DNA of 64,000 nt from Nostoc sp. TH1S01 (GCA_018993265.1 JAGKSW010000041.1:18447-82446); one strand, 5' to 3'. Shown: positions 27,734 to 36,602, numbered from the stretch's first letter. Made by a program: numbers and translations. The notes: a model not told the origin generated them from the sequence alone.

Positions 27734-28330
27734 ATGGTTATAGCAGCTAATGTGATGCAGTTTTTGCTTGCCCCCTTGACTTTAGGCTCATTTTTACCAT
27801 CCCTGCCCTTAGATAGTCTGTTTTCGACTCAAGGCATTATGGTAATGCTGCTGGCGGCTTATGCTGGTGCTATGTGGATGTTTCTTAGCAGTGCGCCCAA
27901 AGTCCACACTGTAATGGTGTCAGATTTGGAAATTGCCCGACAGTTGTACGAAGGGCTGCTCGATTTGCCAGCCGCGGAAGTGCCTCTGCACTACTATTAC
28001 AACTATGAACAAACCATCGGCACAACGGCGATAGATCCTTTGTATATGTCCACAAGTCCCAGTTGGTCTAGCAAAACAATGAATAATGCCAACGAAGGAC
28101 TCTGGTATCAACTGAAAAAGAATACCCAGCTACACGTTATTACTGGAGCGAGTTTAGGTAGCAAAAATCAACAGCGTCACGTTTGTTTTGACCGTGACTG
28201 CTTAGAAATGATTTTATTGCGGGTAGAAACCCGTGGGTTAAAATTCAAAATTCGCAACCAAAAGCCTTTAAATTTCTTAATTAAAGACTATGAAGGGCGG
28301 GTTATTGAATTAGCTGAAGTAGCAAATTAG
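27734..28330 (+). CDS. VOC/glyoxalase-like membrane-anchored protein
   Basis: A 198-residue protein from the ATG at 27734 (an upstream TTG at 27728 is less likely). The N-terminal ~55 residues are hydrophobic (two helices, including GIMVMLLAAYAGAMWMFL). The remainder has VMVSDLEIARQLYEGLLDLP, the opening strand-helix of vicinal-oxygen-chelate/glyoxalase folds, and ends in RDCLEMILLRVETRGL. Metal-binding residues are not evident, so enzymatic activity is uncertain. It is a conserved cyanobacterial type of protein as I recall, with no established function. A long hairpin at 28408-28452 lies between it and cutA. Confidence 0.65.
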   Translation: MVIAANVMQFLLAPLTLGSFLPSLPLDSLFSTQGIMVMLLAAYAGAMWMFLSSAPKVHTVMVSDLEIARQLYEGLLDLPAAEVPLHYYYNYEQTIGTTAIDPLYMSTSPSWSSKTMNNANEGLWYQLKKNTQLHVITGASLGSKNQQRHVCFDRDCLEMILLRVETRGLKFKIRNQKPLNFLIKDYEGRVIELAEVAN

Positions 28331-28407
28331 TTTAGAAGTGCTGAGTAGGGTGCATTAACTCAGCATCCAGCACACTATTATGCTGTTAAATTACAAATTA
28401 CTATTTC

Positions 28408-28452
28408 AAACAGCTATAATTCTTGATTCTGAATTAAGAATTATAGCTGTTT
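28408..28452 (+). terminator. 17-bp stem hairpin between the VOC-like gene and cutA
   Basis: AAACAGCTATAATTCTT and AAGAATTATAGCTGTTT form a perfect 17-bp stem with an 11-base loop. It lies 78 bp after the upstream stop and 23 bp before the cutA ATG. It may terminate the upstream transcript, act in both directions, or shape the cutA leader. Confidence 0.6.
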
Positions 28453-28475
28453 TGCATTGATAGCTAAGAAAAATT

Positions 28476-28790
28476 ATGATGAAGATTGCGCTTACGAACT
28501 TGCCTCCAGAAGACGGAGAACGGATTGCTCGGTTACTTGTAGAAGAGCATCTTGTCGCCTGTGTTAACTTATATCCGATTAAGAGTTTCTATTTTTGGCA
28601 AGGAGAACTGCAATTTGACTCCGAAGTGACATTGATGATGAAGGTTTCTACAGCAGGAGTAGAGCGTTTAAAAAACCGCATCCTTGAACTTCACCCTTAT
28701 GAATTGCCTGAGTTTTTAGTGCTTGATGTTGATAATGAAGCTTCTTTGCGGGAGTATATTGATTTCGTTCAGGCTGAAACCCATCTTTAA
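28476..28790 (+). CDS. cutA: CutA1-type divalent cation tolerance protein
   Basis: A 104-residue member of the CutA1 family, close to the usual length. The fold signatures are present: LTNLPPEDGERIARLLVEEHLVACVN, then FYFWQGELQFDSEVTLMMK, and HPYELPEFLVLDV. CutA1 forms a very stable ferredoxin-like trimer and has been linked to copper tolerance, though its molecular role is unsettled. Two in-frame ATGs stand together at 28476. It is convergent with the photosystem II S4 gene. Confidence 0.93.
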   Translation: MMKIALTNLPPEDGERIARLLVEEHLVACVNLYPIKSFYFWQGELQFDSEVTLMMKVSTAGVERLKNRILELHPYELPEFLVLDVDNEASLREYIDFVQAETHL

Positions 28791-28826
28791 ATCAACACCA
28801 GCAAAAATTACTCTATTCAGTCTTGT

Positions 28827-29606
28827 TTACATATATCGCGTTAGTTGAACACGGTAACGGTCTTTTTTAGTAATCGCCACTTCGCCTACTTCTAAACGCC
28901 CTTTACCGCGAATGGCAACTAAATCGCCGGATTTGACTTGAAAACTAGCTTGGGTAATTTCCTTCCAGTTAACGCGCACATCGCCACCATCGATTAAATC
29001 TACCATTTTGCTGCGAGACATCCCAAAACCAGCACTGGCGATCGCATCTAATCTTAAAGAAGCCTCTACAGTTGTTAATTCTTTTTTCTTGGGTTCCCGA
29101 ATTTTTAATTCGCTAATCTCAATCCGTTGGGTTTTTACGGGAACTGAGCGCACCTGTTGCAAATTCATCTCTAAAAATTCTGCCATTTCTGGCACAACAA
29201 TTACCTGCGCTCCTCGCTCTCCCAAAACAATAATGTCTCCAGTCTTCTCCCGCACAATTCCGGTTCCCAACATTGCACCTAAAAAATCACGGTGACTAGC
29301 GGTATCAAATAAAAAATTACCTGCAATTTCTAAAGCAACAATATCCACTTGTGATTGATCTAAGGGGATTTCTCCACGAGCGATCGCAATTCGTTGGCGT
29401 TCAGCTTGGGGATATCCGCCCCATGCTAATAACTGCACCTCAGTTAATCGATTAAAAACCCGTTGAATTTCCGCTAATTCTGGCGGAGACAAAAAATCCG
29501 TCAAAACTACTTCCCAAGTTTTGATCGCTTGCTCCGCCTGATCAATCACACGCGCAACAGTATCTCGATTTTCTACACCCTTTAAAAGTTCTTCTCGTGG
29601 CAACAT
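28827..29606 (-). CDS. Photosystem II S4-domain protein (YlmH-like)
   Basis: A 259-residue protein with a mixed N-terminal domain (LLAWGGYPQAERQRIAIAR, YlmH-like) and a C-terminal S4 RNA-binding domain (~180-245): EASLRLDAIASAGFGMSRSKMVDLIDGGDVRVNW, with the RSK and GDVRVN hallmarks. The family is called photosystem II S4 domain protein because of its occurrence in oxygenic phototrophs; the exact RNA target is not established. The full-length architecture is intact. It is convergent with cutA, 36 bp apart. A heptamer repeat tract lies upstream of its start. Confidence 0.88.
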   Translation of the reverse strand: MLPREELLKGVENRDTVARVIDQAEQAIKTWEVVLTDFLSPPELAEIQRVFNRLTEVQLLAWGGYPQAERQRIAIARGEIPLDQSQVDIVALEIAGNFLFDTASHRDFLGAMLGTGIVREKTGDIIVLGERGAQVIVVPEMAEFLEMNLQQVRSVPVKTQRIEISELKIREPKKKELTTVEASLRLDAIASAGFGMSRSKMVDLIDGGDVRVNWKEITQASFQVKSGDLVAIRGKGRLEVGEVAITKKDRYRVQLTRYM

Positions 29607-29671
29607 TATTAAAAGTCAATAGTCATTGGTCAATGGTCTTTAGTCTGAAGACAGGAAGCTAAAAGATAAAT

Positions 29672-29732
29672 TTCCCACTTCCCACTTCCCACTTCATACT
29701 TCATAATTCATACTTCATACTTCATACTTCAT
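29672..29732. repeat. Heptanucleotide tandem repeat (CTTCATA/CTTCCCA type)
   Basis: Runs of CCCACTT and CATACTT heptamers in the gap between two minus-strand genes, overlapping the last codons of the gene at 29729. Similar tracts occur at 15447-15476, 56745-56852 and 59191-59235. Confidence 0.75.
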
Positions 29733-30226
29733 GTGTCAGCATAACCTTGAATATTTTCTGGCTCAAACTGACGTAATATTCTGGTGGCTTGACGAGTCAA
29801 GGTTTCCGAACCTTGAACCACAATTAAGTATTTTCCAGCATCCAAGCGGTTGCGATAGGGTAGCGCATCTCCACTACCTGTAATCAACCCTACTCCACCA
29901 CCAACGAACACAGCACCCATAGCGCCACTACCAGCCCCCAGTAATCCTCCAATAACGTGATTACCAATTTCACCAGCCCAAGCAAAGGTATTTAACCCAG
30001 TGATGAAACTGAAGGTAAAACCCGCAAAAAAGCCGAATGGTACTAACCAAAATGTCATCAGTTTTGCTTGCTTCTTAGCTTGCTCTTTGGGATCAATCAA
30101 ACCAAACTCGTCAGCAGTTTTATATCCCTTACCTAAGATTGTGCTATTGATGCTGTCTTTTTCTAGTGCTAAATAAGCAGCTTCAGCTTGGATACGGTCT
30201 GGTAATACAGCAACAAGGTAATTCAT
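29729..30226 (-). CDS. Conserved glycine-zipper membrane protein
   Basis: A 165-residue protein. The N-terminal ~60 residues form a ferredoxin-like sensor-type domain (MNYLVAVLPDRIQAEAAYLALE). Two hydrophobic segments follow (LMTFWLVPFGFFAGFTFSFITG and a glycine-rich VIGGLLGAGSGAMGAVFVGGGVG). The C-terminus (DAGKYLIVVQGSETLTRQATRIL) resembles the second half of the same alpha/beta fold, as in general-stress-protein-17M-like proteins. The glycine-zipper insert suggests membrane insertion. The function is unknown. It is followed by heptamer repeats on the downstream side and preceded by a GCTGAGT array. Confidence 0.65.
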   Translation of the reverse strand: MNYLVAVLPDRIQAEAAYLALEKDSINSTILGKGYKTADEFGLIDPKEQAKKQAKLMTFWLVPFGFFAGFTFSFITGLNTFAWAGEIGNHVIGGLLGAGSGAMGAVFVGGGVGLITGSGDALPYRNRLDAGKYLIVVQGSETLTRQATRILRQFEPENIQGYADT

Positions 30227-30284
30227 TGATCTAACAACAGTTTCCTGAAAGAAGTTCGCCTTAATTAACAGGGTATCAGGAAAA

Positions 30285-30375
30285 AAGTGCTGAGTGCTGA
30301 GTCTTGAGTGCTGAGTGCTGAGTCTTGAGTGCTGAGTCTTGAGTGCTGAGTGCTGAGTGCTGAGTGCTGAGTGCT
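30285..30375. repeat. Heptanucleotide tandem repeat (GTGCTGA/GTCTTGA)n
   Basis: About twelve heptamers, alternating GTGCTGA with a GTCTTGA variant, in the gap upstream of the 29729 gene. It is the same family as the repeats at 4488-4539 and 44881-44930. Confidence 0.9.
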
Positions 30376-30436
30376 TTACACTGAGCGACTTGTACTGAGC
30401 TACTTGCCCTGAGCGTAGTCGAAGGGAGTCGAGGTG

Positions 30437-30835
30437 CTACTCCCCATTCCCTACTCCCGACTTAATCGTATCCAATGGTTCACAAAAATTATTTACGCCT
30501 TGCTTGAGGACGTAGATTAAAACTGGTGTCGCCAAAATTTTGGGGAAAGTTGGCATTGTTTTGAGATGTGCCATCATCTCTAAAATCGAGCTATTTAACA
30601 ATTCTTCTCTAAATTCTGATTCACAAATTACTGCTCGCCATTTTTTCGCCAAAGCATCCAACCATTCAGAATTTGCTTGTTCTGGTTCTTGTCCGGCTTT
30701 GATAGCGAGTGTCATAGCTGCATCTTCTAAATCTCCTTCACAGTCTTCAATCAAATCCAGTGCTTCCATAGCGACGGGATCATCTATTAACTGAGAACGA
30801 AATAAAGCAATTTCTTGAGATGTAACTTGAGTCAT
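30437..30835 (-). CDS. Conserved hypothetical protein
   Basis: A 132-residue acidic, helical cytoplasmic protein from the ATG at 30833-30835. An upstream ATG at 30863-30865 would add ten residues encoded by intergenic repeat sequence and is less likely. Visible features: DLIEDCEGDLEDAAMTLAIKAGQEP, an Asp/Glu-rich helix, and a C-terminal hydrophobic helix (FPKILATPVLIYVLKQG). I do not recognise a family. It lies between two repeat tracts and just downstream of hgdD on the same strand. Confidence 0.65.
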   Translation of the reverse strand: MTQVTSQEIALFRSQLIDDPVAMEALDLIEDCEGDLEDAAMTLAIKAGQEPEQANSEWLDALAKKWRAVICESEFREELLNSSILEMMAHLKTMPTFPKILATPVLIYVLKQGVNNFCEPLDTIKSGVGNGE

Positions 30836-30839
30836 GGGT

Positions 30840-30946
30840 AGTCCATAGTCAATAGTCCATGTCAATAGTCTAGAGTCAATAGTCCAGAGTTAAAAATTTC
30901 CACTCTCAGCCAGAACTATTGACCATTGACTAATGACCATTGACTA
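30840..30946. repeat. AGTCAAT-type short tandem repeat tract
   Basis: Interspersed copies of AGTCAAT, AGTCCAT and TGACCATTGACTAAT-like words fill the gap upstream of the 30437 gene. Comparable words occur at 41905-41950 and 42185-42225. They look like degenerate heptamer repeats rather than a gene. Confidence 0.6.
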
Positions 30947-30947
30947 A

Positions 30948-33188
30948 TTAACGAAATGACCTGGTAGTAACTGCACGCTGTAATCGAGCTAAAGCCCGGT
31001 TGTAATTTAAGATAGCGGTGACTCGATTACCTTCTGCTCTTGTTAAGTCAGTTTCGGAGTTAATCACATCAGTCTGGGTACCTACCCCGGCTTGGAAGCG
31101 TAGCCGCGCTAAACGTAGAGCTTCTCTGGCTTGTTCTAGGGCTGTGTTAGCTGTTTGCACGTTGTCTAAATTAGACCGTTGGGTAGAAAAAGCCTGTTCT
31201 ACTTGGAAGCGGACTTGGTTACGTTGCTCGGCAAAGTTGGTTTCTGCGATCGCAATATTGGTTCTGGCCTGAGCTGCTCTAGCGCGTGCTGCACCACCAT
31301 CAAATAAATTCCAGCTAGCTCTCAACCCAACAGAATAACCATCAGTAACGCTGACACTATCATCAAACTGATCCAACAAGTTGTAGTTAGCAATAAAACT
31401 CAATTGTGGTAGATTCGCTGCTAGGGCTTGTCGGCGCTGTTGTTCACTAATATTTCGTTGCGCTAACTGCTGTTGTAGTTCTGGACGATTTTGAAAAGCC
31501 AGAACAATAGTGTCTTCTAATGACCTATTCCACAAGCCAGCTAACTGCACTGTATCTGCTGCACTAATAGTAATATCTTGTGGCAAACTCAGGGTAGTGA
31601 CTAACTGTCGTCTGGCTATTAGCTGATTGGAAATCGCATTAGTTAAATCTTGTTGAGCATTAGCTAAATTGACTTGCGATCGCAAAACATCAAAGCGAGT
31701 ACCAACTCCCGCACGCTCTAAAGCTTCCGCATCACGCAAACTTGCTTGGGCATTTTCCACGGCGGACTGGTTAATTCGGACTTGCTCATCGGCTTCTTGC
31801 AAGTCGTAATATTGCGTACTCACATTCAGGCGAATTTCCTCAGATTGGCGTTCTACATCCAATTCATTGAAACGCACCTGTTCTTCAGCCTCTTTAATAG
31901 CTGCTTGCCGTCTTCCTGAAGTGAAAATGTTATATGTCAACTGGGCTTGACCATTAAAACCAGTGCTAGGTTGGTCTTGGTTAGAACTTAAACCTGCACG
32001 TCCATTCAACGTATCTTGCAGCTGACTAGAAGCTGATTGACTGCGAGTGATATCCGCATTCAGATCCAAAGTCGGATACAAGGCGGCTTGGGCTTCCCGT
32101 AAAGCTCCTCGGCTACGTTCTAGCTGTAATACCGATATCTGTAATTCCCGATTATTCCTTTTTGCTAACTCCAAAGCCTGTTCTAAAGTAATCGGTTGGT
32201 TGCTTTGAACAGTGACTTCCTCTGCTTTGGTGGGAAATTGCAGCGGATTAGCCGTAGGGATCAGATTTTCGGGAACTTGGACAGCACCACTAGCAGCAGG
32301 ACTAGTATTGCTGGGAACGGGAGCATTTGCAGGTGCTTCCACTGGAGTTGGACTAGCTGCTGGTGCTGTTTCAATTGGAGTGGAACCAGAATCACTAGTG
32401 CTAGGCACAGTAGTAGAATCTGGTGCTACTTCCGCAGGTTCTGGCGTGGCTGTATTGTTTTGTGCCGTTAGCTCTCCAGTTAATTTTTGCTGCTCACAAC
32501 CTCTAGAGTACAAAGACAAAGTAGTCGATATGCCTATTTGCTGTGAGCAACTGCGTGCTGATAACAGTTGCGCTGCCCCTGCACCCTTAAGTACCGTTGT
32601 TTGAGCTATTGGCAACTGAGTTTTTAAATTTGGCTTTGACTGTGCCGATTGTTGAATCGAAGATAAGAAAACAGGTTTTTTTTGAATAGCAGAAGCTTGG
32701 GAAGTAGTAGAATTGACAGAGGTATTACTAAATTTCTCTCTAGCAGCAGTAGCTGATTTTCTTTGTTTTTGAATTCTGCGTGAATTACGCTGCTCTGACT
32801 TTTGAGAAAAATTTAAATTTGGTGTCGAATTGGCAAAACCAACTGGATTTTTCTGAGATATTTGTGCCAGCGTTATACCAGTATTTTCTGTCAATGTACC
32901 TGGATTACTTTGACTATTTAAAGTAGGCACATTGAATGCAGTTAACTCAGAATTAGAGACTGCATCTGGAAACATCTCGGTTGCAGCTTTAGGCAGTTGT
33001 GTATTGTCGGCTACTAAGTTGTGACTTTCAGTTAAGGTCACAACACTAGGAGCGGATTTTTGTTGTACGCTACTTATCTTCACTGTGTTAGCCAAGGCGG
33101 GCTGGGTTGTTAATACCGCTGCTGTTACGCCAGGTAAGAAAGTATGAAATAATTGCTGTCTTCTATGAAATAATTGCTGTCCTTTCAC
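30948..33188 (-). CDS. hgdD: TolC-family outer membrane efflux protein (HgdD-type)
   Basis: A 746-residue outer membrane channel. The GTG start at 33186-33188 is supported by a GAGGGG element eight bases upstream. A signal peptide (FLPGVTAAVLTTQPALA) is followed by a ~280-residue Ser/Thr/Pro-rich periplasmic extension. Two OEP repeats then occupy ~330-740 (LEQALELAKRNNRELQ; DNVQTANTALEQAREALRLARLRFQAG). In Anabaena the TolC homologue HgdD exports heterocyst glycolipids with the DevBCA pump and lies next to kaiABC; the same position here (104 bp after kaiC, same strand) supports that name. The signal region contains a 21-bp tandem duplication. Confidence 0.85.
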   Translation of the reverse strand: MKGQQLFHRRQQLFHTFLPGVTAAVLTTQPALANTVKISSVQQKSAPSVVTLTESHNLVADNTQLPKAATEMFPDAVSNSELTAFNVPTLNSQSNPGTLTENTGITLAQISQKNPVGFANSTPNLNFSQKSEQRNSRRIQKQRKSATAAREKFSNTSVNSTTSQASAIQKKPVFLSSIQQSAQSKPNLKTQLPIAQTTVLKGAGAAQLLSARSCSQQIGISTTLSLYSRGCEQQKLTGELTAQNNTATPEPAEVAPDSTTVPSTSDSGSTPIETAPAASPTPVEAPANAPVPSNTSPAASGAVQVPENLIPTANPLQFPTKAEEVTVQSNQPITLEQALELAKRNNRELQISVLQLERSRGALREAQAALYPTLDLNADITRSQSASSQLQDTLNGRAGLSSNQDQPSTGFNGQAQLTYNIFTSGRRQAAIKEAEEQVRFNELDVERQSEEIRLNVSTQYYDLQEADEQVRINQSAVENAQASLRDAEALERAGVGTRFDVLRSQVNLANAQQDLTNAISNQLIARRQLVTTLSLPQDITISAADTVQLAGLWNRSLEDTIVLAFQNRPELQQQLAQRNISEQQRRQALAANLPQLSFIANYNLLDQFDDSVSVTDGYSVGLRASWNLFDGGAARARAAQARTNIAIAETNFAEQRNQVRFQVEQAFSTQRSNLDNVQTANTALEQAREALRLARLRFQAGVGTQTDVINSETDLTRAEGNRVTAILNYNRALARLQRAVTTRSFR
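33143..33181. repeat. 21-bp tandem duplication in the TolC signal-peptide region
   Basis: TATGAAATAATTGCTGTC occurs at 33143-33160 and again at 33164-33181, a period of 21 bp that encodes a repeated QQLFH block before the hydrophobic signal core. Confidence 0.85.
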
Positions 33189-33244
33189 CGCATCCCCTCA
33201 CACGAAAATCAATCTAGCGGCAGAAACCTTTTCTTCACCACAGA

Positions 33245-33289
33245 ATATAGCACGATACTAAATTGAAGAAGGGATATAGCACGATACCA
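33245..33289. repeat. Direct repeat between kaiC and hgdD
   Basis: ATATAGCACGATACTAAATT (from 33245) recurs 29 bp later as ATATAGCACGATACCAAATT (from 33274), filling most of the 104-bp spacer. It could be a duplication of a regulatory site or simple slippage. Confidence 0.7.
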
Positions 33290-33292
33290 AAT

Positions 33293-34852
33293 TTAGGAAT
33301 CGGTACTCCTTTTGTCTTCAAAACTTTTGACTATGCGAGAAAGTTCTGCCTTTTCGTCGATGCTAACGCGGGTAGGCGCACCGCTGACAATGCGTTCGTA
33401 ATTCCTGAAAGAATCTTTAATTTCTGGGCCGTCAGCCGTAATATTATATTCACGAATTCCCTTATCATGCCACGAACCTCGCATTTTAAATACGTTAATT
33501 GCCCGCGACATTTCCCCACGAATTTCTACGTACTGCAACATCAAAATTGTGTCAGTAATTGTGGAAATATGTGAGTCAGTAATCGAATGAGAACCCATAA
33601 ATTGGTCAGTTGTATTCGTAAAAAAACCAGTTATCTCTTCTTGTTTGGCATAACCTGTAACACCAATCACAAACTGACGAAAAGCATTATTACTTACGCC
33701 TCTTGCCAAGGCTGAAAGTGAGTCAATGGCAATTCTTGCTGGTTTAAAATTAGCAATTTCTGACTTAATAATTTGCAAGTGATCTTCTAAACCAGTAGAT
33801 TCAGGATAGGTACAAATGATTTTCAGTAATCCTTGATGTTCCAATTCCTCAAAATCAATTCCCCAAGAAGAAGCATTACGTGACAGTTGAGCGCGTGATT
33901 CTTCATAAGCAAATAAAATGGCGCGTTCACCGTTGATACAACCATCTTGTAAAAATTTACTTACAAGTAGTGTTTTCCCAGTACCAGTAGCTCCTGTTGC
34001 TAAAATAATCGAATCTTTAAAGAATCCACCACCACACATTTCATCCAAGGTTTTGACACCCGAAGAAACGCGAACATTAGAAGACCTTTGAGTCAAGCGC
34101 ATTGCGCCTAGAGGGAAGATGTTAACTCCAGCATTGGTAATTGTAAAAGGATACTCACCTTTCATGTGAGTTGTACCACGTAACTTGAGGATTTCGGTCG
34201 TCCGACGACGGCGTTCTCCTTCTAATACATTCCGCACAATTACCACGTTATCCGAAACAAATTCTTCAACTCCAAAAGAAGCCACAGGCCCATATTCTTC
34301 ACCCCGTTCGGTGGTAATGATGGTAGTAACATTCAATTGTTTCAGGCGAGCTACAAGGCGGAAGATTTCGCGTCTGACGACTCCCACCGCTTCATACTGT
34401 TGAAATACGGCGGTAATAGAATCAATAGAAACGCGTTTGGCTTTGTATTTACGAATTGCATATTGTAACCGCTCAATTAATGCTGAAAGGTCAAAATTCC
34501 CAACAATATCTTGACCTTCTGGGTCTGGAGAAGCATCGAGAATAAATAACTTACCTTCATCAATTAAACGTTGTAAATTCCACCCAAAAATATGAGCATT
34601 TTTAATAATGTCGCTGGGTGATTCTTCAAAGGTCACAAATACACCAGGTTCATCAAAATAAGTAATGCCGTTGTAAAGAAACTGAAGGGATAATAAGGTT
34701 TTACCTGTACCAGAGGTGCCACTGACTAAGGTGGTTCTGCCTACAGGTAAACCACCATGACTAATATCGTCAAAGCCCTCGATCATCGTCCGAATTTTTT
34801 CTACACCCCCAATCGGTGTTTGGTTTTGCTCTTTTTGCTCGTTTTCGCTCAT
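33293..34852 (-). CDS. kaiC: Circadian clock protein KaiC
   Basis: A 519-residue double-domain RecA-like ATPase, the standard KaiC length. CI has Walker A GTSGTGKT at 45-52 and catalytic glutamates in TFEE; CII has GATGTGKT near 287-294. The phosphorylation triad is present in ITDSHISTITDT (Thr, Ser, Thr equivalent to T426, S431 and T432 of Synechococcus KaiC). KaiC forms hexamers whose autokinase, phosphatase and ATPase cycle keeps ~24-h time with KaiA and KaiB. It is third in kaiA-kaiB-kaiC, 76 bp after kaiB and followed by hgdD. Confidence 0.98.
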   Translation of the reverse strand: MSENEQKEQNQTPIGGVEKIRTMIEGFDDISHGGLPVGRTTLVSGTSGTGKTLLSLQFLYNGITYFDEPGVFVTFEESPSDIIKNAHIFGWNLQRLIDEGKLFILDASPDPEGQDIVGNFDLSALIERLQYAIRKYKAKRVSIDSITAVFQQYEAVGVVRREIFRLVARLKQLNVTTIITTERGEEYGPVASFGVEEFVSDNVVIVRNVLEGERRRRTTEILKLRGTTHMKGEYPFTITNAGVNIFPLGAMRLTQRSSNVRVSSGVKTLDEMCGGGFFKDSIILATGATGTGKTLLVSKFLQDGCINGERAILFAYEESRAQLSRNASSWGIDFEELEHQGLLKIICTYPESTGLEDHLQIIKSEIANFKPARIAIDSLSALARGVSNNAFRQFVIGVTGYAKQEEITGFFTNTTDQFMGSHSITDSHISTITDTILMLQYVEIRGEMSRAINVFKMRGSWHDKGIREYNITADGPEIKDSFRNYERIVSGAPTRVSIDEKAELSRIVKSFEDKRSTDS

Positions 34853-34928
34853 TGCCTGATCATAAATAGGGTTTTTAACCCAGTTTTTCTATTACTAAAG
34901 GTACTAATTTGTCATCAAAAAATTTAGA

Positions 34929-35258
34929 TTAAATATTATTATGCGATTCTTCCCAGTCTTCTTCACTCAGTTCTTCATAAAGTAAATCCAATCCAATTAA
35001 TACTCTTTCTCTGTCTGAAAGATCACCAATAATTTTCCGAACGGGTGGCGGCAAGATTTTTGATAGTGTTGGTGTGGCTAATATTTTATCTTCTTCCGCT
35101 AGTTGAGGATTTTTCATTACGTCGATGACTTTCAGTGCATAAACACCTTGAAACTCCTGCTCTAATATGTTTTTTAGGGTTTTTAATGCTCGGACTGAAT
35201 TAGGAGTGTTCCCAGCTACGTAAAGCTTGAGAACATAAGTTTTTCTGGCTTTATTCAT
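34929..35258 (-). CDS. kaiB: Circadian clock protein KaiB
   Basis: A 109-residue thioredoxin-like fold-switching protein of normal KaiB length. It begins with the characteristic [21 protein letters not shown] and continues [39 protein letters not shown], ending in the acidic tail [10 protein letters not shown]. KaiB binds phosphorylated KaiC and sequesters KaiA in the dephosphorylation phase. It lies between kaiA and kaiC on the same strand. Confidence 0.98.
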   Translation of the reverse strand: MNKARKTYVLKLYVAGNTPNSVRALKTLKNILEQEFQGVYALKVIDVMKNPQLAEEDKILATPTLSKILPPPVRKIIGDLSDRERVLIGLDLLYEELSEEDWEESHNNI

Positions 35259-35378
35259 AAAGATCCAAACTTAAACATAAGAAATAAAATAAAATCTGAT
35301 TTTCGGGAATTTAAGAAAATACATAGTTGTTTGATGGTTGTGATTGTTGAGTATATTCTGGGTGATGGGTGCAATGGA

Positions 35379-35960
35379 CTATTTAGACATTGCACATCTA
35401 TAGGCTTCACATAGGTGTGCTAAAACATCTATAAGAGTCAATCGGTAATCAAGTAATGTGTCATCACTCCTTCCTTCTAATTTTAGCTGTTTAGAAAATT
35501 CATCAATGAGTTCCATGTGAATTTCGATGATTTGAGGCACAGGAATATTAGCACAAAACACTGTATTGATAAATTTATCAATTTTTTCTTTCAAGGTTTT
35601 GTCTGTAGTAAAGTAATCTATAAGAATCTGGCGATAATCAGATTTAATTTGTTGTAACAATAACCGCTGATCCACTTGAGTCATTTGCTGAAAAACCTGT
35701 TGTGGTTTTTGCTGCTGGCACGCAAACACGTAAAAATATTTATCTATAAAATTTTGATTAAGATTCGCTGGCAACCAATTTAGTAAGGAGTAAAGTCTAG
35801 CTGTGGTGGCGGCAACCAGAGTTGATGTGCTAAATTGAGCAAAATTAGTCTGAAGACAGTACCCATATACTGGGTTCAATATTAATTCAGTGCCTAGCTG
35901 ATCTAGGTTATCTAAAATTTTTTTAACATTTGGTTGGAAAAGTAGTATAGGTAGTAGCAT
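35379..35960 (-). CDS. kaiA: Circadian clock protein KaiA with shortened N-terminal domain
   Basis: A 193-residue KaiA. The C-terminal ~100 residues (LLLQQIKSDYRQILIDYFTTDK, then IPVPQIIEIHMELIDEFSKQLKLEGRSDD, ending YRLTLIDVLAHLCEAYRCAM) are the conserved dimeric KaiC-binding domain that promotes KaiC autophosphorylation. Synechococcus KaiA is ~284 residues with a ~135-residue pseudo-receiver domain; Anabaena KaiA is usually given as ~102 residues without it. Here ~92 extra residues precede the internal Met93, enough for only part of a pseudo-receiver. Translation could start at 35960 or internally at Met93 (near 35684). First gene of the kai cluster. Confidence 0.9.
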   Translation of the reverse strand: MLLPILLFQPNVKKILDNLDQLGTELILNPVYGYCLQTNFAQFSTSTLVAATTARLYSLLNWLPANLNQNFIDKYFYVFACQQQKPQQVFQQMTQVDQRLLLQQIKSDYRQILIDYFTTDKTLKEKIDKFINTVFCANIPVPQIIEIHMELIDEFSKQLKLEGRSDDTLLDYRLTLIDVLAHLCEAYRCAMSK

Positions 35961-36602
35961 TTATATATTTAAACATCTTGCTGAATCACTCCAACCAAAG
36001 TTGGTTAAGTTGAACAAAGTTTGAGAAAAACTTGAGAGAACCTGACTAATAATAAATCATGTTGTTAGTCAATTCTCAATTACCGCTCTAGATAAACAAA
36101 TTTCTACAGTGGCTCAACAACCACAAATCACTAGTGAGTAGGAAGATTGATTGAGCGGCTGATGAGGTGTTCGTTATAGAGGATGCATTAGTTGATCGAG
36201 ATTCGCATATGTATATCTATCAGAATGTAGATTTTTTGATTTCACCCCTAAATAGGATACTTAAACTAACTTAAAGTAGGCGCGTATTCTAAATCATTAT
36301 AATTCCTCAAGGTTCTAAAGCGAATCTTTGGAGCCATAATTGTTTTAGCTGTCACGCTTGATCAGGAGTGACAATAGTAGTAAAACCCTGTAAGGTTATT
36401 TCCCCAAAGTTAGAAAGTGGCAAAGGCAAAGTCAACTAGCAAGGCTATGTCTGAAACAATTAAATCGACCACGGCAAAGCTAAAACCAGAATTGGGGAAA
36501 TGAATCTGCTGATGAGGATGTGACTGTAAGCGCGAACACTATCTATCCGATCGCCAATGCTCCAGTCAAGTGCCGCTAGAGGAAGAATAACCCCAAAGCC
36601 TT
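35961..36602. other. Divergent kaiA / hybrid kinase intergenic region
   Basis: About 640 bp between kaiA (minus) and the CBS-hybrid kinase (plus). I see no gene or strong hairpin. A CCAACCAAAGTTGGTTAAGTT imperfect dyad is at ~35990-36010. Both promoters, including the one driving the kai cluster, are expected here, but no -10/-35 assignment is secure. Confidence 0.5.

Noticed and set aside
33293..34852. Long frames antisense to kaiC and other large genes
   Set aside because: They are shadows of the real genes in other frames, lacking RBS and family patterns.
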